Positions 8,134-16,991 of a DNA stretch of 64,000 nucleotides are shown here, in pieces. Below the pieces are notes generated by a model, which was given only the letters and a program-made list of their open reading frames with translations, was not told the origin of the DNA and did not search any database. The position numbers were made by a program, and so were the translations under genes. Within the stretch, counting starts at the first letter, position 1. Each line of letters opens with the position of its first letter. This DNA is from Actinomyces massiliensis 4401292. GTDB lineage: Bacteria; Actinomycetota; Actinomycetes; Actinomycetales; Actinomycetaceae. The DNA lies in the NCBI RefSeq assembly GCF_000269805.1, contig NZ_JH711482.1, positions 684,169 through 748,168 of the forward strand. Reading direction: 5' to 3'.

Positions 8134-8210
8134 TCCCCCTTAGCTCAGTTGGTCAGAGCACCTGACTCTTAATCAGGGTGTCCAGGGTTCGAGTCCCTGA
8201 GGGGGTACCA
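8134..8210 (+). tRNA. tRNA-Lys (anticodon CTT), copy 2
   Basis: Same D, anticodon and T arms as copy 1. The acceptor is TCCCCCT with 3' AGGGGGT, so pairs 2-7 are standard but position 1 faces U72 as a U:U mismatch. Here the CCA end is encoded. The promoter is presumably shared with copy 1. Confidence 0.9.
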
Positions 8211-8356
8211 CGCACGGACGAGGTGGGACTCCAGGCCAGATGTGTCTGCGGGTCCCGCTCCCGCTGAAACAGGTAGTGTGCGGCGCTGCACGACCGAAGT
8301 ATTCCTTAGTACTCCTTGAGTGCTAGCGCTCTTCGGCTCTTTGTGCATCCCGCCTC

Positions 8357-8372
8357 TCCCTGAATTCAGGGA
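8357..8372. promoter_or_regulatory. 16-bp perfect palindrome in an otherwise empty 365-bp gap
   Basis: TCCCTGAATTCAGGGA is a perfect palindrome without spacer. The gap 8211-8575 also holds an imperfect dyad at 8306-8326 and no coding sequence I believe. An operator role for the small gene at 8576 is possible but untested. Confidence 0.35.
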
Positions 8373-8575
8373 ATGACTTCCACCTCCCAGAGCGTTCGTC
8401 TTTGCGTCGGTCACAGGCACCGCAGTGATTCGGTCACGGCTCTCTGCCGCCTCTGACCACCGGGGCCCGCCGCCTCATCAGCGCGATGGGCACCCCACCC
8501 GCCGGGTCGCAGGATTCACCTGCACTCCGCCCGGCGCAGAAGGGTCCGCATGAGGACCACGAGGAGAAGGAGAAG

Positions 8576-8749
8576 ATGATCATGCAGAAGAAGATGACCG
8601 CGCCAGGACGACGCGAAGCCGCCGAGCGCGAGCTCACAGCCGCTCGTACCGAGCTGAGCTCACTGAGTGCCGCCGTGTCCCCCTCGCGATTCGAGCGAGC
8701 TCTTGAACGAGTCCAAGCCGCACAGGAAGCGCTGGCGCTGGCGGCCTGA
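8576..8749 (+). CDS. Small 57-residue helical protein, function unknown
   Basis: Not a family I recognise. ATG 8576 follows a strong Shine-Dalgarno, GGAGAAGG at 8563-8570, so I prefer it to the in-frame ATG at 8486, which would add a 30-residue Pro-rich lead. The product is short and rich in Ala, Glu and Arg, with heptad-like spacing of Leu and Ala (REAAERELTAARTELSSL, then FERALERVQAAQEALALAA), which predicts a helical hairpin or coiled coil. A strong rho-independent terminator at 8793-8832 closes the unit, which supports real expression. There is no signal peptide or membrane segment. Confidence 0.55.
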   Translation: MIMQKKMTAPGRREAAERELTAARTELSSLSAAVSPSRFERALERVQAAQEALALAA

Positions 8750-8792
8750 GACGAGTCACAATCAGTATCCGGTCCCGGATCACGGCAATGGG

Positions 8793-8832
8793 CGGGACCA
8801 CTCGGCACTCCGAATGGCGTCGAGTGGTCCCG
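8793..8832 (+). terminator. Rho-independent terminator after the 57-residue gene
   Basis: Perfect 12-bp arms at 8793-8804 and 8821-8832 flank a 16-base loop and are followed by TTTCCTCT. It lies 43 bp after the stop at 8749 and before the peroxiredoxin gene. Confidence 0.75.
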
Positions 8833-8888
8833 TTTCCTCTGCAGCCGATCCGGAATCGCCTCGGAACCCGCTCTATGAGGAGGACGCC

Positions 8889-9365
8889 ATGCCTCAGCTC
8901 GCCGTCGGAGACACGGCCCCTGATTTCACCCTGCCCGACGCGGCCGGCGCCGACGTCTCTCTGACAACCTTGAGACGCGGTGCCGAGCACGGCGTCGTCG
9001 TCTACTTCTACCCCAGGGCCTCCACACCGGGTTGTACCAAGGAGGCCTGTGATTTCCGCGATTCCCTGGCAGCATGGGCGGCCGCCGGGTACGCCGTCGT
9101 CGGGATCTCCCCCGACTCCCCGCGCGCGCTGGCCAATTTCGCACGCAAGCAGTCGCTGCCCTTCCCGCTGCTGTCCGACCCCGAGCACCGGGTCATGGAG
9201 GAGTGGGGCGCCTGGGGCGAGAAGAAGAACTACGGGCGCACCTACACGGGAGTCATCCGCTCCACCGTTGTGGTGGACTCCGATGGCACTGTACGGCTGG
9301 CTCGTTACAACGTCAGGGCCACCGGCCATGTCGCCCGTCTGCGCAAGGAGCTCGGCATCGACTGA
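8889..9365 (+). CDS. bcp: Thioredoxin-dependent peroxiredoxin, BCP type
   Basis: A 158-residue cytoplasmic peroxidase that reduces hydrogen and organic peroxides with thioredoxin. The active-site stretch YPRASTPGCTKEACDFRD gives a peroxidatic Cys49 and, five residues on, Cys54 as likely resolving cysteine, the atypical 2-Cys BCP arrangement. The N-terminal VGDTAPDFTLPDAAG and the C-terminal GTYTGVIRST-like and DSDGTV segments are standard. The start is fixed by the Shine-Dalgarno GAGGAGGA ending 5 bases before ATG 8889; an in-frame ATG at 8667 would add 74 atypical residues. It stands alone between a terminator and tRNA-Leu. Confidence 0.92.
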   Translation: MPQLAVGDTAPDFTLPDAAGADVSLTTLRRGAEHGVVVYFYPRASTPGCTKEACDFRDSLAAWAAAGYAVVGISPDSPRALANFARKQSLPFPLLSDPEHRVMEEWGAWGEKKNYGRTYTGVIRSTVVVDSDGTVRLARYNVRATGHVARLRKELGID

Positions 9366-9445
9366 CAGCGCGCACTCACGCGCACTCACCCTCCGGGCTC
9401 TTCGGAAACATCGCAGGTTCCAGAAGCGGTAGGGTGAGCCGCACA

Positions 9446-9527
9446 GCGCGAGTGGCGGAATTGGCAGACGCGCCAGATTTAGGTTCTGGTGCCTTCGGGC
9501 GTGAGGGTTCGAGTCCCTTCTTGCGCA
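9446..9527 (+). tRNA. tRNA-Leu (anticodon TAG)
   Basis: Class II tRNA with a long variable arm. The acceptor GCGCGAG pairs with CTTGCGC (one G:U). The anticodon stem is CCAGA/TCTGG around loop TTTAGGT. The T stem is GAGGG/CCCTT with loop TTCGAGT. The discriminator is A and CCA is not encoded. Confidence 0.95.
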
Positions 9528-9549
9528 CTGACTCCCGACGTCAGTCACC

Positions 9550-10224
9550 TCATTTGTCGCAGGCGATCCCGTCGTGGTCGCGGTCCAGGCCGGACCGGTA
9601 GCCGGGATCGCCCTCGTACATCGGGGCGGCACCGGCGGCCTTCGCCTCTGTGCAGTTCGCGTAGTACGTGCTGGTCGACTTCTTCGGATCCTGCTGAGGC
9701 CGCTGGGCCGGTTCTTCGGGCTGAGCGGGCTCGTCCTGAACGGCTTGCTCCGAGGCCTCAGCAGATGCCGAGGCCTCAGCCGCGGCGGCAGACGCCGAAG
9801 CACTGGCAGAAGCGGCAGCCTCGGCGGAGTCATCGTTGACCGTCAGCGTGATCGCCTGGTCCGCCGGAACCCGCTCGCCGGCCGCCGGGTCCTGCGAGGT
9901 CACGGACCAGTCGCTCGAGTTCCATACGGAATCCTCGCCATCCGCATCCGTGTAACTCGGACTACTGGTCAGCCCGGCCTCCTTGAGTGCGACTGCCGCG
10001 GCGTCGCCCTTCATACCGACGACGTCCGGGACCTCGATCATGACAGGGGTCGTGGCAGTCGTGGCAGTGGGGCTCGCTGAGGAGGATTCGTGGGCGGAAG
10101 AGTCCTCACAACCGGCGAGTATCGGAGCGAGGGCTATGACCAGGGCGATGAGCCAGCTGCCGGCGGACAGCACTGCGCTCGGTCGCCATGAGGCGGACTT
10201 CTGGGATCGGGATACAGTCGCCAC
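9550..10224 (-). CDS. Secreted lipoprotein with PASTA-like domain and excalibur calcium-binding domain
   Basis: A 224-residue exported protein. A basic start is followed by the hydrophobic segment WLIALVIALAPILAGC, whose Cys39 fits a lipobox. Next come an acidic Ser/Thr linker, a PASTA-like unit (EVPDVVGM...AAVALKEAGL...QDPAAGERVPADQAITLTV), an Ala/Ser/Glu low-complexity hinge, and a terminal excalibur domain with CTEAKAAGAAP and DRDHDGIACDK. PASTA domains bind muropeptides, and excalibur is an extracellular EF-hand-like calcium site. Together they suggest a wall-anchored calcium-responsive protein; its role is unknown. GTG 10224 is chosen because the Shine-Dalgarno AAAGGAG stands just upstream. 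Confidence 0.75.
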   Translation of the reverse strand: MATVSRSQKSASWRPSAVLSAGSWLIALVIALAPILAGCEDSSAHESSSASPTATTATTPVMIEVPDVVGMKGDAAAVALKEAGLTSSPSYTDADGEDSVWNSSDWSVTSQDPAAGERVPADQAITLTVNDDSAEAAASASASASAAAAEASASAEASEQAVQDEPAQPEEPAQRPQQDPKKSTSTYYANCTEAKAAGAAPMYEGDPGYRSGLDRDHDGIACDK

Positions 10225-10488
10225 GATGGGCTCCTTTGGGAGAGTGGGGGATGCGAAAACGCCCTTTAGGTATACCCCCGCTTTTCCCGGAAATGACGCA
10301 GAAGTCATAGTTGTGACCATACGGTGACTCAGAGTCATCATCCTTGGTTCTCAGCCCCGCGGGACCGCCCGGCTCTGGACCCCGCCAGGATCTGTCAGCG
10401 CCCATCAGGGCCCATCAGGGCCCAGCGCTCAGTGCTCACAGTGCGCAGACAGACCTCCCGCTTCCCGCCCGACGAGTAGCCTGGCGCC
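10225..10488. promoter_or_regulatory. Divergent control region between the lipoprotein gene and rph
   Basis: Contains the dyads ATGACGCAGAAGTCAT (10293-10308) and TGACTCAGAGTCA (10325-10337), which share TGAC/GTCA half-sites. On the minus strand a TATACC candidate minus-10 lies about 45 bp before the lipoprotein start. Further on there is a 10-bp tandem repeat (GCCCATCAGG twice). TAGCCT at 10477-10482 lies 6 bases before the rph GTG, a leaderless arrangement. Confidence 0.45.
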
Positions 10489-11310
10489 GTGACTGACACT
10501 GAGCCCCGCAAGCCTCTCAAGAAGCCCCGCAAGGACGGACGCGCAGCCAATGAGCTGCGCCCCATCACCATCACCCGGAATTGGTTGGACCACGGAGAGG
10601 GGTCGGTCCTTATCGAGTTCGGCCGCACCCGTGTGCTGTGCGTGGCCTCATTCACCGAAGGCGTGCCGCGCTGGCGCAAGGGCAGCGGCGAGGGCTGGGT
10701 GACCGCCGAGTACGCCATGCTCCCCCGTGCCGGCTCCGAGCGCAGCGGTCGGGAGTCGGTGCGCGGGAAGGTCGGGGGCCGCACCCACGAGATCTCCCGC
10801 CTGATCGGGCGGTCCCTGCGCGGCGTCATCGACGTCGCCGCGCTGGGCGAGAACACGATCGCCCTGGACTGCGATGTCCTGCAGGCCGATGGCGGCACTC
10901 GCACCGCAGCCATCACCGGCGCCTATGTGGCATTGGCCGATGCCGTTGCCTGGGGCACCGCCAAGAGGCATATCAAGCCACGAGCCGGAAAACCGGTTCT
11001 GTCGGACTCGCTGTCCGCGATCAGCGTCGGCATCATCGACGGCGTCCCCTGCCTGGATCTGCCCTACGAGGAGGACGTGCGCGCCCACACCGATATGAAC
11101 GTCGTCCAGACAGGTGACGGTCACTTCGTCGAGGTGCAGGGCACAGCTGAGCACATCCCCTTCAACCGCGACGAACTGTGCGCGCTGCTGGACCTGGCGG
11201 CAAAGGGCAATACTGAACTGGCGGCACTGCAGGCGCGAGCGCTGGCCGGTCCAGCACAAGAGCCGTTCACCGTCTCAACCCACGACGACGCCGGGCAGGA
11301 GACCCCGTGA
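10489..11310 (+). CDS. rph: Ribonuclease PH
   Basis: A 273-residue phosphorolytic 3'-5' exoribonuclease that trims the 3' ends of tRNA precursors. Family marks are R....[25 protein letters not shown], the [12 protein letters not shown] segment, [15 protein letters not shown], and the phosphate-site region [14 protein letters not shown]...LDLPYEEDV. It is about 30 residues longer than usual through a basic N-terminal tail ([13 protein letters not shown]). There is no Shine-Dalgarno; TAGCCT-N6-GTG suggests a leaderless mRNA. The stop overlaps the rdgB start (GTGA at 11307-11310), giving the conserved actinobacterial rph-rdgB operon. Confidence 0.95.
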   Translation: MTDTEPRKPLKKPRKDGRAANELRPITITRNWLDHGEGSVLIEFGRTRVLCVASFTEGVPRWRKGSGEGWVTAEYAMLPRAGSERSGRESVRGKVGGRTHEISRLIGRSLRGVIDVAALGENTIALDCDVLQADGGTRTAAITGAYVALADAVAWGTAKRHIKPRAGKPVLSDSLSAISVGIIDGVPCLDLPYEEDVRAHTDMNVVQTGDGHFVEVQGTAEHIPFNRDELCALLDLAAKGNTELAALQARALAGPAQEPFTVSTHDDAGQETP

Positions 11311-11993
11311 GTGAACAGGCATTCGCGGGAGCGACTGCGCCCAACGAAGCGGTGTTGGTCCTAGCCACCCACAATCCCGGCAAGTTGGCCGAGCTGCAGG
11401 CGATTCTTGCTCCGCTGGTGCCCGACCTGGACTCGCAGGCGATCATCTCGGCCGCCTCGCTGGGGGTGCCAGAGCCCGTCGAGGACGGACTGACTTTCGC
11501 CGCTAATGCGGAGATCAAGGCCTGCGCTCTCATGCGGGCCACCGGGCTTCCCGCCGTCGCCGACGACTCGGGCCTGTGCGTGGACGTACTCGGCGGCGCC
11601 CCCGGCATTTTCTCAGCCCGTTGGTGCGGACGGCACGGTGATGATGCGGGCAACCTGCGTCTTCTCCTGAATCAGATCAGTGCTATCGCGGATCCGAACC
11701 GTACGGCGCGCTTCACCTGCGCGGCGGTGCTGGCCGCTCCAGGACCTGGACCGGATCACCGGCCCACCGTCACAAGAATCGAGCGCTCCATGGAGGGCCG
11801 GCTGCTGGGCGAGCCTCGGGGCGAGGGCGGTTTCGGATACGACCCGATCTTCGTGCCCGTCCAGGAGGACGCACCGGGCGGTGCCGGCCGGACGACAGCG
11901 CAGATGAGTTCTGCGGAGAAGAATGCGATCTCCCATCGGGGCCAGGCACTGCGCGCTCTGGCCCCGGTACTGGCTGAGTTGCTGAGTCGCTGA
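11307..11993 (+). CDS. rdgB: Non-canonical purine NTP pyrophosphatase (dITP/XTP diphosphatase)
   Basis: A 228-residue Ham1/RdgB enzyme that hydrolyses dITP, dUTP-like and XTP nucleotides to monophosphates and so keeps deaminated purines out of DNA and RNA. Visible motifs are [17 protein letters not shown] at the N terminus (substrate and Mg site), [18 protein letters not shown] in the middle with the catalytic Asp pair, and GFGYDPIF plus the C-terminal [15 protein letters not shown]. It is coupled to rph by a 4-bp overlap. It is slightly longer than the usual 200 residues because of an insertion near residues 140-155 and another near 190. Confidence 0.95.
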   Translation: MSEQAFAGATAPNEAVLVLATHNPGKLAELQAILAPLVPDLDSQAIISAASLGVPEPVEDGLTFAANAEIKACALMRATGLPAVADDSGLCVDVLGGAPGIFSARWCGRHGDDAGNLRLLLNQISAIADPNRTARFTCAAVLAAPGPGPDHRPTVTRIERSMEGRLLGEPRGEGGFGYDPIFVPVQEDAPGGAGRTTAQMSSAEKNAISHRGQALRALAPVLAELLSR

Positions 11994-12069
11994 CGCCCTC
12001 CCCCACAGCGCCGGACGATTGCACACGGTGAAACCGATCTCGAGGCGGAAGCGGACCGACCTCGCCGAA

Positions 12070-12609
12070 TCAGCCGGTTCCGGAATCGCCCACCTCACCG
12101 TGGGCCTGGGTCTCGAGGTGGGCCTGGGTCTCGAGGCGGCGCTGGACCGGCTTGGGCACAAGCGAGTCATGAGCCTTGGCGAAGCCGTACAGACAGCGCC
12201 ACCCGGCCTGGAAGACGACCAGGAAGGCCAGCATCATGAGGGAGAAGGAGATGATCGCCCCACCGCCGGTCAGGTCGTGCACCGCCACGCACGCCCCCCA
12301 GGTGACGCCCACGACGCCCCCGCCCTCGGGCCACAGGACCTCCAGGTGATCACGTCCACGCCGCACGCCCCAGGCCACCGCCCACGCCAGGACGGTGGCA
12401 CCCGTGGTACAGGCGACCAGTGCAGGTGCCCGGGAGAAGTCGTGCAACGAGGCGGCGGCGAAGAAGGCCACGAGCACCGCCGCGACCAGGTCGACGGGAA
12501 CGACGAGCCACCACCGGGTGCGGCGCCCCCGGGTCCAGGGACGGTCCGGCCCGTCGGGAACCAGCGGGGCGTAGGTCAGTCCCGTGCGACCATCCTGCTG
12601 TGCGACCAC
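12070..12609 (-). CDS. DUF3054-type four-helix membrane protein
   Basis: A 179-residue membrane protein with about four hydrophobic segments (WWLVVPVDLVAAVLVAFFAA, ALVACTTGATVLAWAVAWGV, GVVGVTWGACVAVHDLTG, AIISFSLMMLAFLVVFQAGWR). The pattern of a tryptophan before helix 1, a central charged loop and a terminal FQAGWR matches actinobacterial DUF3054 proteins, which have no known function. The C-terminal LETQAHLETQAH duplication comes from a local tandem repeat in the DNA near 12104-12137. The start GTG 12609 is leaderless-type: TAGGCT at 12616-12621 with 6-base spacing. It is convergent with rdgB. Confidence 0.6.
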   Translation of the reverse strand: MVAQQDGRTGLTYAPLVPDGPDRPWTRGRRTRWWLVVPVDLVAAVLVAFFAAASLHDFSRAPALVACTTGATVLAWAVAWGVRRGRDHLEVLWPEGGGVVGVTWGACVAVHDLTGGGAIISFSLMMLAFLVVFQAGWRCLYGFAKAHDSLVPKPVQRRLETQAHLETQAHGEVGDSGTG

Positions 12610-12683
12610 CGGCTCAGCCTACCGCCGCGTCCCACCGCGCGAACCGCCCGCTCACCGGTGCGTACAGCCGGCCATGGCCTCGC

Positions 12684-13499
12684 TCATATCTCCCAGCTCG
12701 CACCCGCGATGGCGGCCTCAAGCGGACCGGAGTAGACCTCGGCAGCCTCCTTGAGGGCGTCGGCGGGATCAGTCCACGGCTGGATGTGGGTCAGCACGAG
12801 ACTGCCCACAGGTGCTCGCCCGCCCCTGCCGCTCACACCGGCGGCGAGCTCACCAGCGCGCCTGCCGGTCAAGTGCATCCCGCGATAGGTGTCGCGCCCC
12901 TCCAAGAAGGCGGCCTCGGACAGCAGCAGATCAACTCCGTCGGCCATGGCCTCCATGCCGTCGCACAGATCCGTGTCCCCGGTGAAGGCGAGGCTGACAT
13001 TTCCCCGACCATCCTGTCCCGGCCCTTCAATGCGGTAGCCGTAGGCCTCAACCGGATGAAGCGCCTCATATGGGGTGATCGTCATTGGACCGACCTGCAC
13101 CGCCTGACCGACGGTGGCGGTGCGGAAGGAGAACTCGGACGCATATGTCTCCTCCGGCGGAGCGCCATCCACGCCGTTGAGGCGCTTGGACAGCTCACTC
13201 GGCCCCAGCGTGAGCACAGGCCCCAGCGCCCCGGTCGGGTTCCAGCGGCGGAACACGTGCATACCCACAAGATCGACTACATGATCGGCGTGACAATGAG
13301 AGATCACGATGGCGTCCAAATCAGCCGGGTCGAGGTAGTGCAGCATCTGCCCCATTGCTCCGGGCCCCATGTCGAGGACCACTGACCATGTCCGCACCTC
13401 GCCATTGGGGCCCGCACCATCGGCCTGCACCAAATAGGAGGAGGCGGCGGAGTCGGGTCCGGACATGCTTCCGGTGCAGCCGATGATCGTGAGCTTCAT
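12684..13499 (-). CDS. MBL-fold metallo-hydrolase (RNase Z-like family)
   Basis: A 271-residue cytoplasmic metallo-beta-lactamase-fold protein. The metal motif [11 protein letters not shown], a preceding [11 protein letters not shown] strand, the later [11 protein letters not shown] aspartate and the terminal LVLTHIQPW histidine give a complete two-metal set. The N-terminal [24 protein letters not shown] is typical of the RNase Z-like branch. The substrate is unknown. Its start overlaps the murI stop by 4 bases, so it belongs to a clpS-DUF2017-murI-MBL block that recurs in Actinobacteria. Confidence 0.85.
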   Translation of the reverse strand: MKLTIIGCTGSMSGPDSAASSYLVQADGAGPNGEVRTWSVVLDMGPGAMGQMLHYLDPADLDAIVISHCHADHVVDLVGMHVFRRWNPTGALGPVLTLGPSELSKRLNGVDGAPPEETYASEFSFRTATVGQAVQVGPMTITPYEALHPVEAYGYRIEGPGQDGRGNVSLAFTGDTDLCDGMEAMADGVDLLLSEAAFLEGRDTYRGMHLTGRRAGELAAGVSGRGGRAPVGSLVLTHIQPWTDPADALKEAAEVYSGPLEAAIAGASWEI

Positions 13500-14419
13500 A
13501 CGGGATCCTTGCTCAATTCTGTGGGGTCCAGGGGAGGAACATGATCGCCGGCGGAACCGGCGGCAGAGGCGGGGGTTTCAGGACAGCCGTGCACGCTCGC
13601 CCCTTCGAACGCCGAGGACGTCCGTGAGACGTGTCTGACCTCGGGGCCCAGGAAGCGGCGCGCCAACACGACGAACGATTCGGGATCTCCGGTCGCACGG
13701 AACTCGTGATGCGGCGGGGCGGCACCGGGATCGCGCAGCAGATCGCGCCGGGCGAGCTCCCGGTAGACGTCCTTGGCGGTCTCCTCGCTCGAGGTCACCA
13801 GAGTGACGTCCTCCCCCATGACATAGGAGATCGGACCGATGAGCAGCGGGTAGTGGGTGCATCCGAGGATGAGGGTGTCCACACCGGCGCTCTTGACCGG
13901 AGCCAGGTACTCCTCGGCGGTGGTGAGCGCCTCGGGGCCGGTGGTGACGCCGCGCTCGGCCAAGTCGACGAAGCGCGGGCAGGCCTCCGAGAAGAGCTCG
14001 ACGCCGGGGACGGCCTCCAGAGCATCCGCGTAGGCGCGCGAATCAACGGTGCCCTGGGTGGCGATCAGCCCAATACGACCGTTGCGGGTCACGCGAGCGG
14101 CAGCGCGGGCCGCGGGGTGGATCACCTCGACGACGGGAACTCCCCTCTCCAGGGTGTAGCGGCGCCGGGCATCGTGCAAAACGGCGGCAGAGGCGGTGTT
14201 GCAGGCGATGACCAGCATCTTGACGCCGGCCTCGACGAGCTCGTCCATTATTCCGAGCGCCAGGGAGCGGACCTCATCAATGGTCTTGGGACCATAAGGG
14301 GTGTTGGCCGTGTCACCGATGTAGAGGATCTGCTCACCGGGCAGCTGATTGAGCACGGCCCTCGCAACGGTCAGGCCTCCAACTCCGGAGTCGAGCATCC
14401 CGATCGGCGCGTCATTCAC
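13496..14419 (-). CDS. murI: Glutamate racemase
   Basis: A 307-residue enzyme that converts L- to D-glutamate for peptidoglycan synthesis. Both catalytic cysteines are visible, in [13 protein letters not shown] and [11 protein letters not shown]. The N-terminal [17 protein letters not shown] and [13 protein letters not shown] are diagnostic. A roughly 40-residue low-complexity tail follows the usual end. The GTG start lies 7 bases after TAGTCT (14427-14432) with no Shine-Dalgarno, so it has its own probable leaderless promoter although it sits just downstream of DUF2017. Confidence 0.96.
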   Translation of the reverse strand: MNDAPIGMLDSGVGGLTVARAVLNQLPGEQILYIGDTANTPYGPKTIDEVRSLALGIMDELVEAGVKMLVIACNTASAAVLHDARRRYTLERGVPVVEVIHPAARAAARVTRNGRIGLIATQGTVDSRAYADALEAVPGVELFSEACPRFVDLAERGVTTGPEALTTAEEYLAPVKSAGVDTLILGCTHYPLLIGPISYVMGEDVTLVTSSEETAKDVYRELARRDLLRDPGAAPPHHEFRATGDPESFVVLARRFLGPEVRHVSRTSSAFEGASVHGCPETPASAAGSAGDHVPPLDPTELSKDPV

Positions 14420-14441
14420 GCACCCGAGACTAGGCGGCGGC

Positions 14442-15134
14442 TCAGCCGTATAGCAGCACAGCTACCAGTGATTCCTGCCACCAGGTGAGCATGTCGTATG
14501 ACAGGGCAATGCCACGGCGCCAACGAGCGTCATCGTCCTCATCCTCGGGGGCGCCCTCCCAAGCGATGGCATGGGCCTCCTCAGCGGCTTCGGGCCCGTC
14601 GATGTCGAGCCGCTGCGCCAGCACGAGCCGCACATCGTTGAGTGCACCCAGCCACTCCTGCTCATGCCCGCGAGAGATCCTGACAGCACCGCCGGCACCA
14701 GTGGGCTCCAGCAGCTCGGTGATGACGGTCTCGAGACGCTCATGCTTCAAGTCGCGCAGGCGCTCACGCGTGAGGTCCGCCACTTCAAGAGCGATCTCCG
14801 GGTCTTCGGAGGCGTCCGGCAGAAGCGCATTGATGACGGGAGTGAGCGCGGGCAGAGCGGATGCCGAGTACAGCGGAGCACGTGAATCGGAAGGCCCATG
14901 CGGAGCCGGGTCGAAGTCCAAAGCGGCGAGAACATCACCGTCATGGGCGCTCTCCCCGCGCCGCGGCTCCGACTGCCCGGGCTCCTCGTTGTCGCCCTGA
15001 TTCCTGTGCGGGGCAGCAGGATCGCCGGGTATCAGCAGCACGGCGACCTGTTCGAACAGACCCGCGAGATACTCGCGCTCCCAGGTCTCCAGGTGACTCT
15101 GCCAGCCGTCGGCCGACGCCGCGAAGCCGCGCAT
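14442..15134 (-). CDS. DUF2017 family protein
   Basis: A 230-residue soluble protein, always found beside clpS in the actinobacterial neighbourhoods I know. It has an acidic low-complexity insert near residues 40-80, then [29 protein letters not shown] and [14 protein letters not shown], the parts I associate with DUF2017. There is no enzyme motif. Its ATG overlaps the clpS stop by one base (TGATG at 15136-15132), which implies coupled translation. A role in N-degron proteolysis with ClpS is only inferred from context. Confidence 0.85.
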   Translation of the reverse strand: MRGFAASADGWQSHLETWEREYLAGLFEQVAVLLIPGDPAAPHRNQGDNEEPGQSEPRRGESAHDGDVLAALDFDPAPHGPSDSRAPLYSASALPALTPVINALLPDASEDPEIALEVADLTRERLRDLKHERLETVITELLEPTGAGGAVRISRGHEQEWLGALNDVRLVLAQRLDIDGPEAAEEAHAIAWEGAPEDEDDDARWRRGIALSYDMLTWWQESLVAVLLYG

Positions 15135-15478
15135 CAGGACCCGCCTCGGTCGATACCGTCAGCACCGCCGGCACCGTCAGCACCGTCTCCGACGGACTCG
15201 AGGGTGGCGCGCAGGCCGTAGGAGTGCATGGCGGTGACATCGACCTCCATGCGCTCGCGCACGCCAGTGGATACTGTGGCGCGCCCGAGCGTGTGAACCT
15301 CCAGCATGCGCCGGCGCGCCAGTGGCACCGGGAACCCGAAATATGAGTGGAATACCCAGGTCACGTAATCCATGGTGTTGACCGGATCGTCGTGGACGAC
15401 CGTGCGCCACAGGGAATGGACAGCACTGCGTGCGCGCTCCTGAACGTCAGGCTCGACAACATGCGGCGCACTGGACAT
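15134..15478 (-). CDS. clpS: ATP-dependent Clp protease adaptor ClpS
   Basis: A 114-residue adaptor that binds N-degron substrates and delivers them to ClpC/ClpA-ClpP. The core VVHDDPVNTMDYVTWVFHSYFGFP, with the D-D-x-x-N substrate-pocket residues, and the following ARRRMLEVHTLGRATV are standard. The C-terminal Asp/Gly tail is disordered. I start at ATG 15478 rather than the in-frame ATG at 15538, because TACGCT (15486-15491) lies exactly 7 bases upstream and the extra 20 residues look random. First gene of clpS-DUF2017-murI. Confidence 0.92.
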   Translation of the reverse strand: MSSAPHVVEPDVQERARSAVHSLWRTVVHDDPVNTMDYVTWVFHSYFGFPVPLARRRMLEVHTLGRATVSTGVRERMEVDVTAMHSYGLRATLESVGDGADGAGGADGIDRGGS

Positions 15479-15559
15479 GGGCACCAGCGTAGCGGCCGGG
15501 ACGGAAGCGGGGCAGGTGCTCCGCGCCCCGGATTCCAACTCCGGGATAGGCTATGCGCC
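15479..15559. promoter_or_regulatory. Divergent leaderless promoters, clpS and pncB
   Basis: The 81-bp gap has TACGCT at 15486-15491 (minus strand, 7 bases from the clpS ATG) and TAGGCT at 15547-15552 (plus strand, 7 bases from the pncB ATG). Neither gene has a Shine-Dalgarno. Confidence 0.6.
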
Positions 15560-16954
15560 ATGACAGCCATGCAGCGCGCCGCACTCGCCCCGGCGGCTCC
15601 CGCCACAGCCCTGCTCACCGACATGTACGAGCTCACCATGCTTCAAGCGGCGCTCCGCTCGGGAACCGCCGAGCGGGCAAGCGTGTTCGAGCTTTTCGGG
15701 CGGCGACTGCCGTCCTCCCGCCGCTTCGGCGTGGTCGCCGGCACGGGCCGCCTCCTGGACGCCGTCGAGGACTTCGTGTTCACCAGTGCCCAGATCGACT
15801 TCCTCCACAGCGCCGGCGTCGTAGATGACACCACTCTGGATTACCTGCGCGATTATCGTTTCTCCGGCACGATCCGCGGATACGCCGAGGGCGAGTGCTA
15901 CTTCGCAGGCTCGCCGCTGCTCACCGTCGAGGGCACTTTCGCCGAGGCCTGCATCCTGGAGACCCTGGCCCTGTCGATCTACAACTACGACTGCGCCGTC
16001 GCCTCGGCGGCCTCCCGCATGACGATTGCAGCGCACGGTCGCCCCTGTGTGGACTTCGGAGCCAGGCGGGCCCATGAGCAGGCAGCGGTCGCGGCGGCCC
16101 GTGCGTCCGTCGTCGGCGGCTTCGTCGGCACCAGCGACCTCGAGGCCGGCATGCGCTACGGAATTCCCACGGTCGGCACCTCGGCGCATTCCTTCACCCT
16201 GCTGCACGATTCGGAGGAGGACGCCTTCGCAGCCCAAGTGGCCAGTCTCGGAGCGGGTACCACGATCCTGGTCGATACCTACGACATCGCCCGCGGCGTG
16301 GAGCGCGCTGTCAAGGCCGCCCGCGACGCCGGGGGCGAGCTCGGAGCGGTGCGCCTGGACTCCGGAGATCTGGTCGCCGAGGCCTTCAAGGTGCGCGCCC
16401 AGCTCGACGCCCTGGGTGCCACAACGACGAAGATCACAGTGACCAACGATCTGGACGAGTACGCGATCGCCGGCCTCGGCGCCGCCCCGGTGGACTCCTA
16501 CGGCGTGGGCACAAAATTGGTCACCGGCTCCGGCCGCCCGACCGCCGCCCTGGTCTACAAGCTCGTCGAACGAGCGGGATCCGATGGTCAGATGCACCAG
16601 GTCGCCAAGTTCTCCGAGGGGGGCAAGGCGACTGTCGGCGGGCGCAAGTGGGCCGGCCGTGTAGCGGGCGCCGATGGATCCGCCGTCGAAGAGCTCGTGA
16701 TATCGGCTCGAGAGCAGGATGAAGCACTGGCGGCCCTGAGCGAGGCCAAGGCCCGCCCGCTGCAGATCGACCTGGTGTGCAACGGCGTCATCGTCGAAGA
16801 ACACCGGGGTCCGCAGGCACTGGCCGCTGCAGCCGAGCGGCACCAGGTCTCACGGGCTGAACTGCCCTACGACGCCTGGCGTCTGAGCAAGGGCGAGCCG
16901 GCGGTGCCGACGCGTCACCTGGACCTCGATGGCCGTAGCCCCCTGCAGGGCTGA
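15560..16954 (+). CDS. pncB: Nicotinate phosphoribosyltransferase
   Basis: A 464-residue NAD-salvage enzyme that makes nicotinate mononucleotide from nicotinate and PRPP at the cost of ATP. Marks include ALLTDMYELTMLQA at the N terminus, FGARRAHEQAA, GTSAHSFTLLHDSE carrying the autophosphorylated histidine, and RLDSGDLVAEA at the phosphate site. ATG 15560 is set by TAGGCT-N7-ATG; a longer frame back to 15347 is antisense to clpS and rejected. A bidirectional terminator follows. Confidence 0.95.
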   Translation: MTAMQRAALAPAAPATALLTDMYELTMLQAALRSGTAERASVFELFGRRLPSSRRFGVVAGTGRLLDAVEDFVFTSAQIDFLHSAGVVDDTTLDYLRDYRFSGTIRGYAEGECYFAGSPLLTVEGTFAEACILETLALSIYNYDCAVASAASRMTIAAHGRPCVDFGARRAHEQAAVAAARASVVGGFVGTSDLEAGMRYGIPTVGTSAHSFTLLHDSEEDAFAAQVASLGAGTTILVDTYDIARGVERAVKAARDAGGELGAVRLDSGDLVAEAFKVRAQLDALGATTTKITVTNDLDEYAIAGLGAAPVDSYGVGTKLVTGSGRPTAALVYKLVERAGSDGQMHQVAKFSEGGKATVGGRKWAGRVAGADGSAVEELVISAREQDEALAALSEAKARPLQIDLVCNGVIVEEHRGPQALAAAAERHQVSRAELPYDAWRLSKGEPAVPTRHLDLDGRSPLQG

Positions 16955-16991
16955 GCGCGAGCACAGCCCTGTGCCGCATGATGCGCCCCAC

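Noticed and set aside
8306-8326. CIRCE-like (HrcA) operator, TTAGTACTC and GAGTGCTAG
   Set aside because: The half-sites resemble CIRCE but the spacer is 3 bp instead of 9, one arm is degenerate, and no chaperone gene is nearby.
8169-8420. 83-residue minus-strand protein ending LRDSNPGHPD
   Set aside because: Its C-terminal part is the reverse complement of a tRNA gene, a common artefact.
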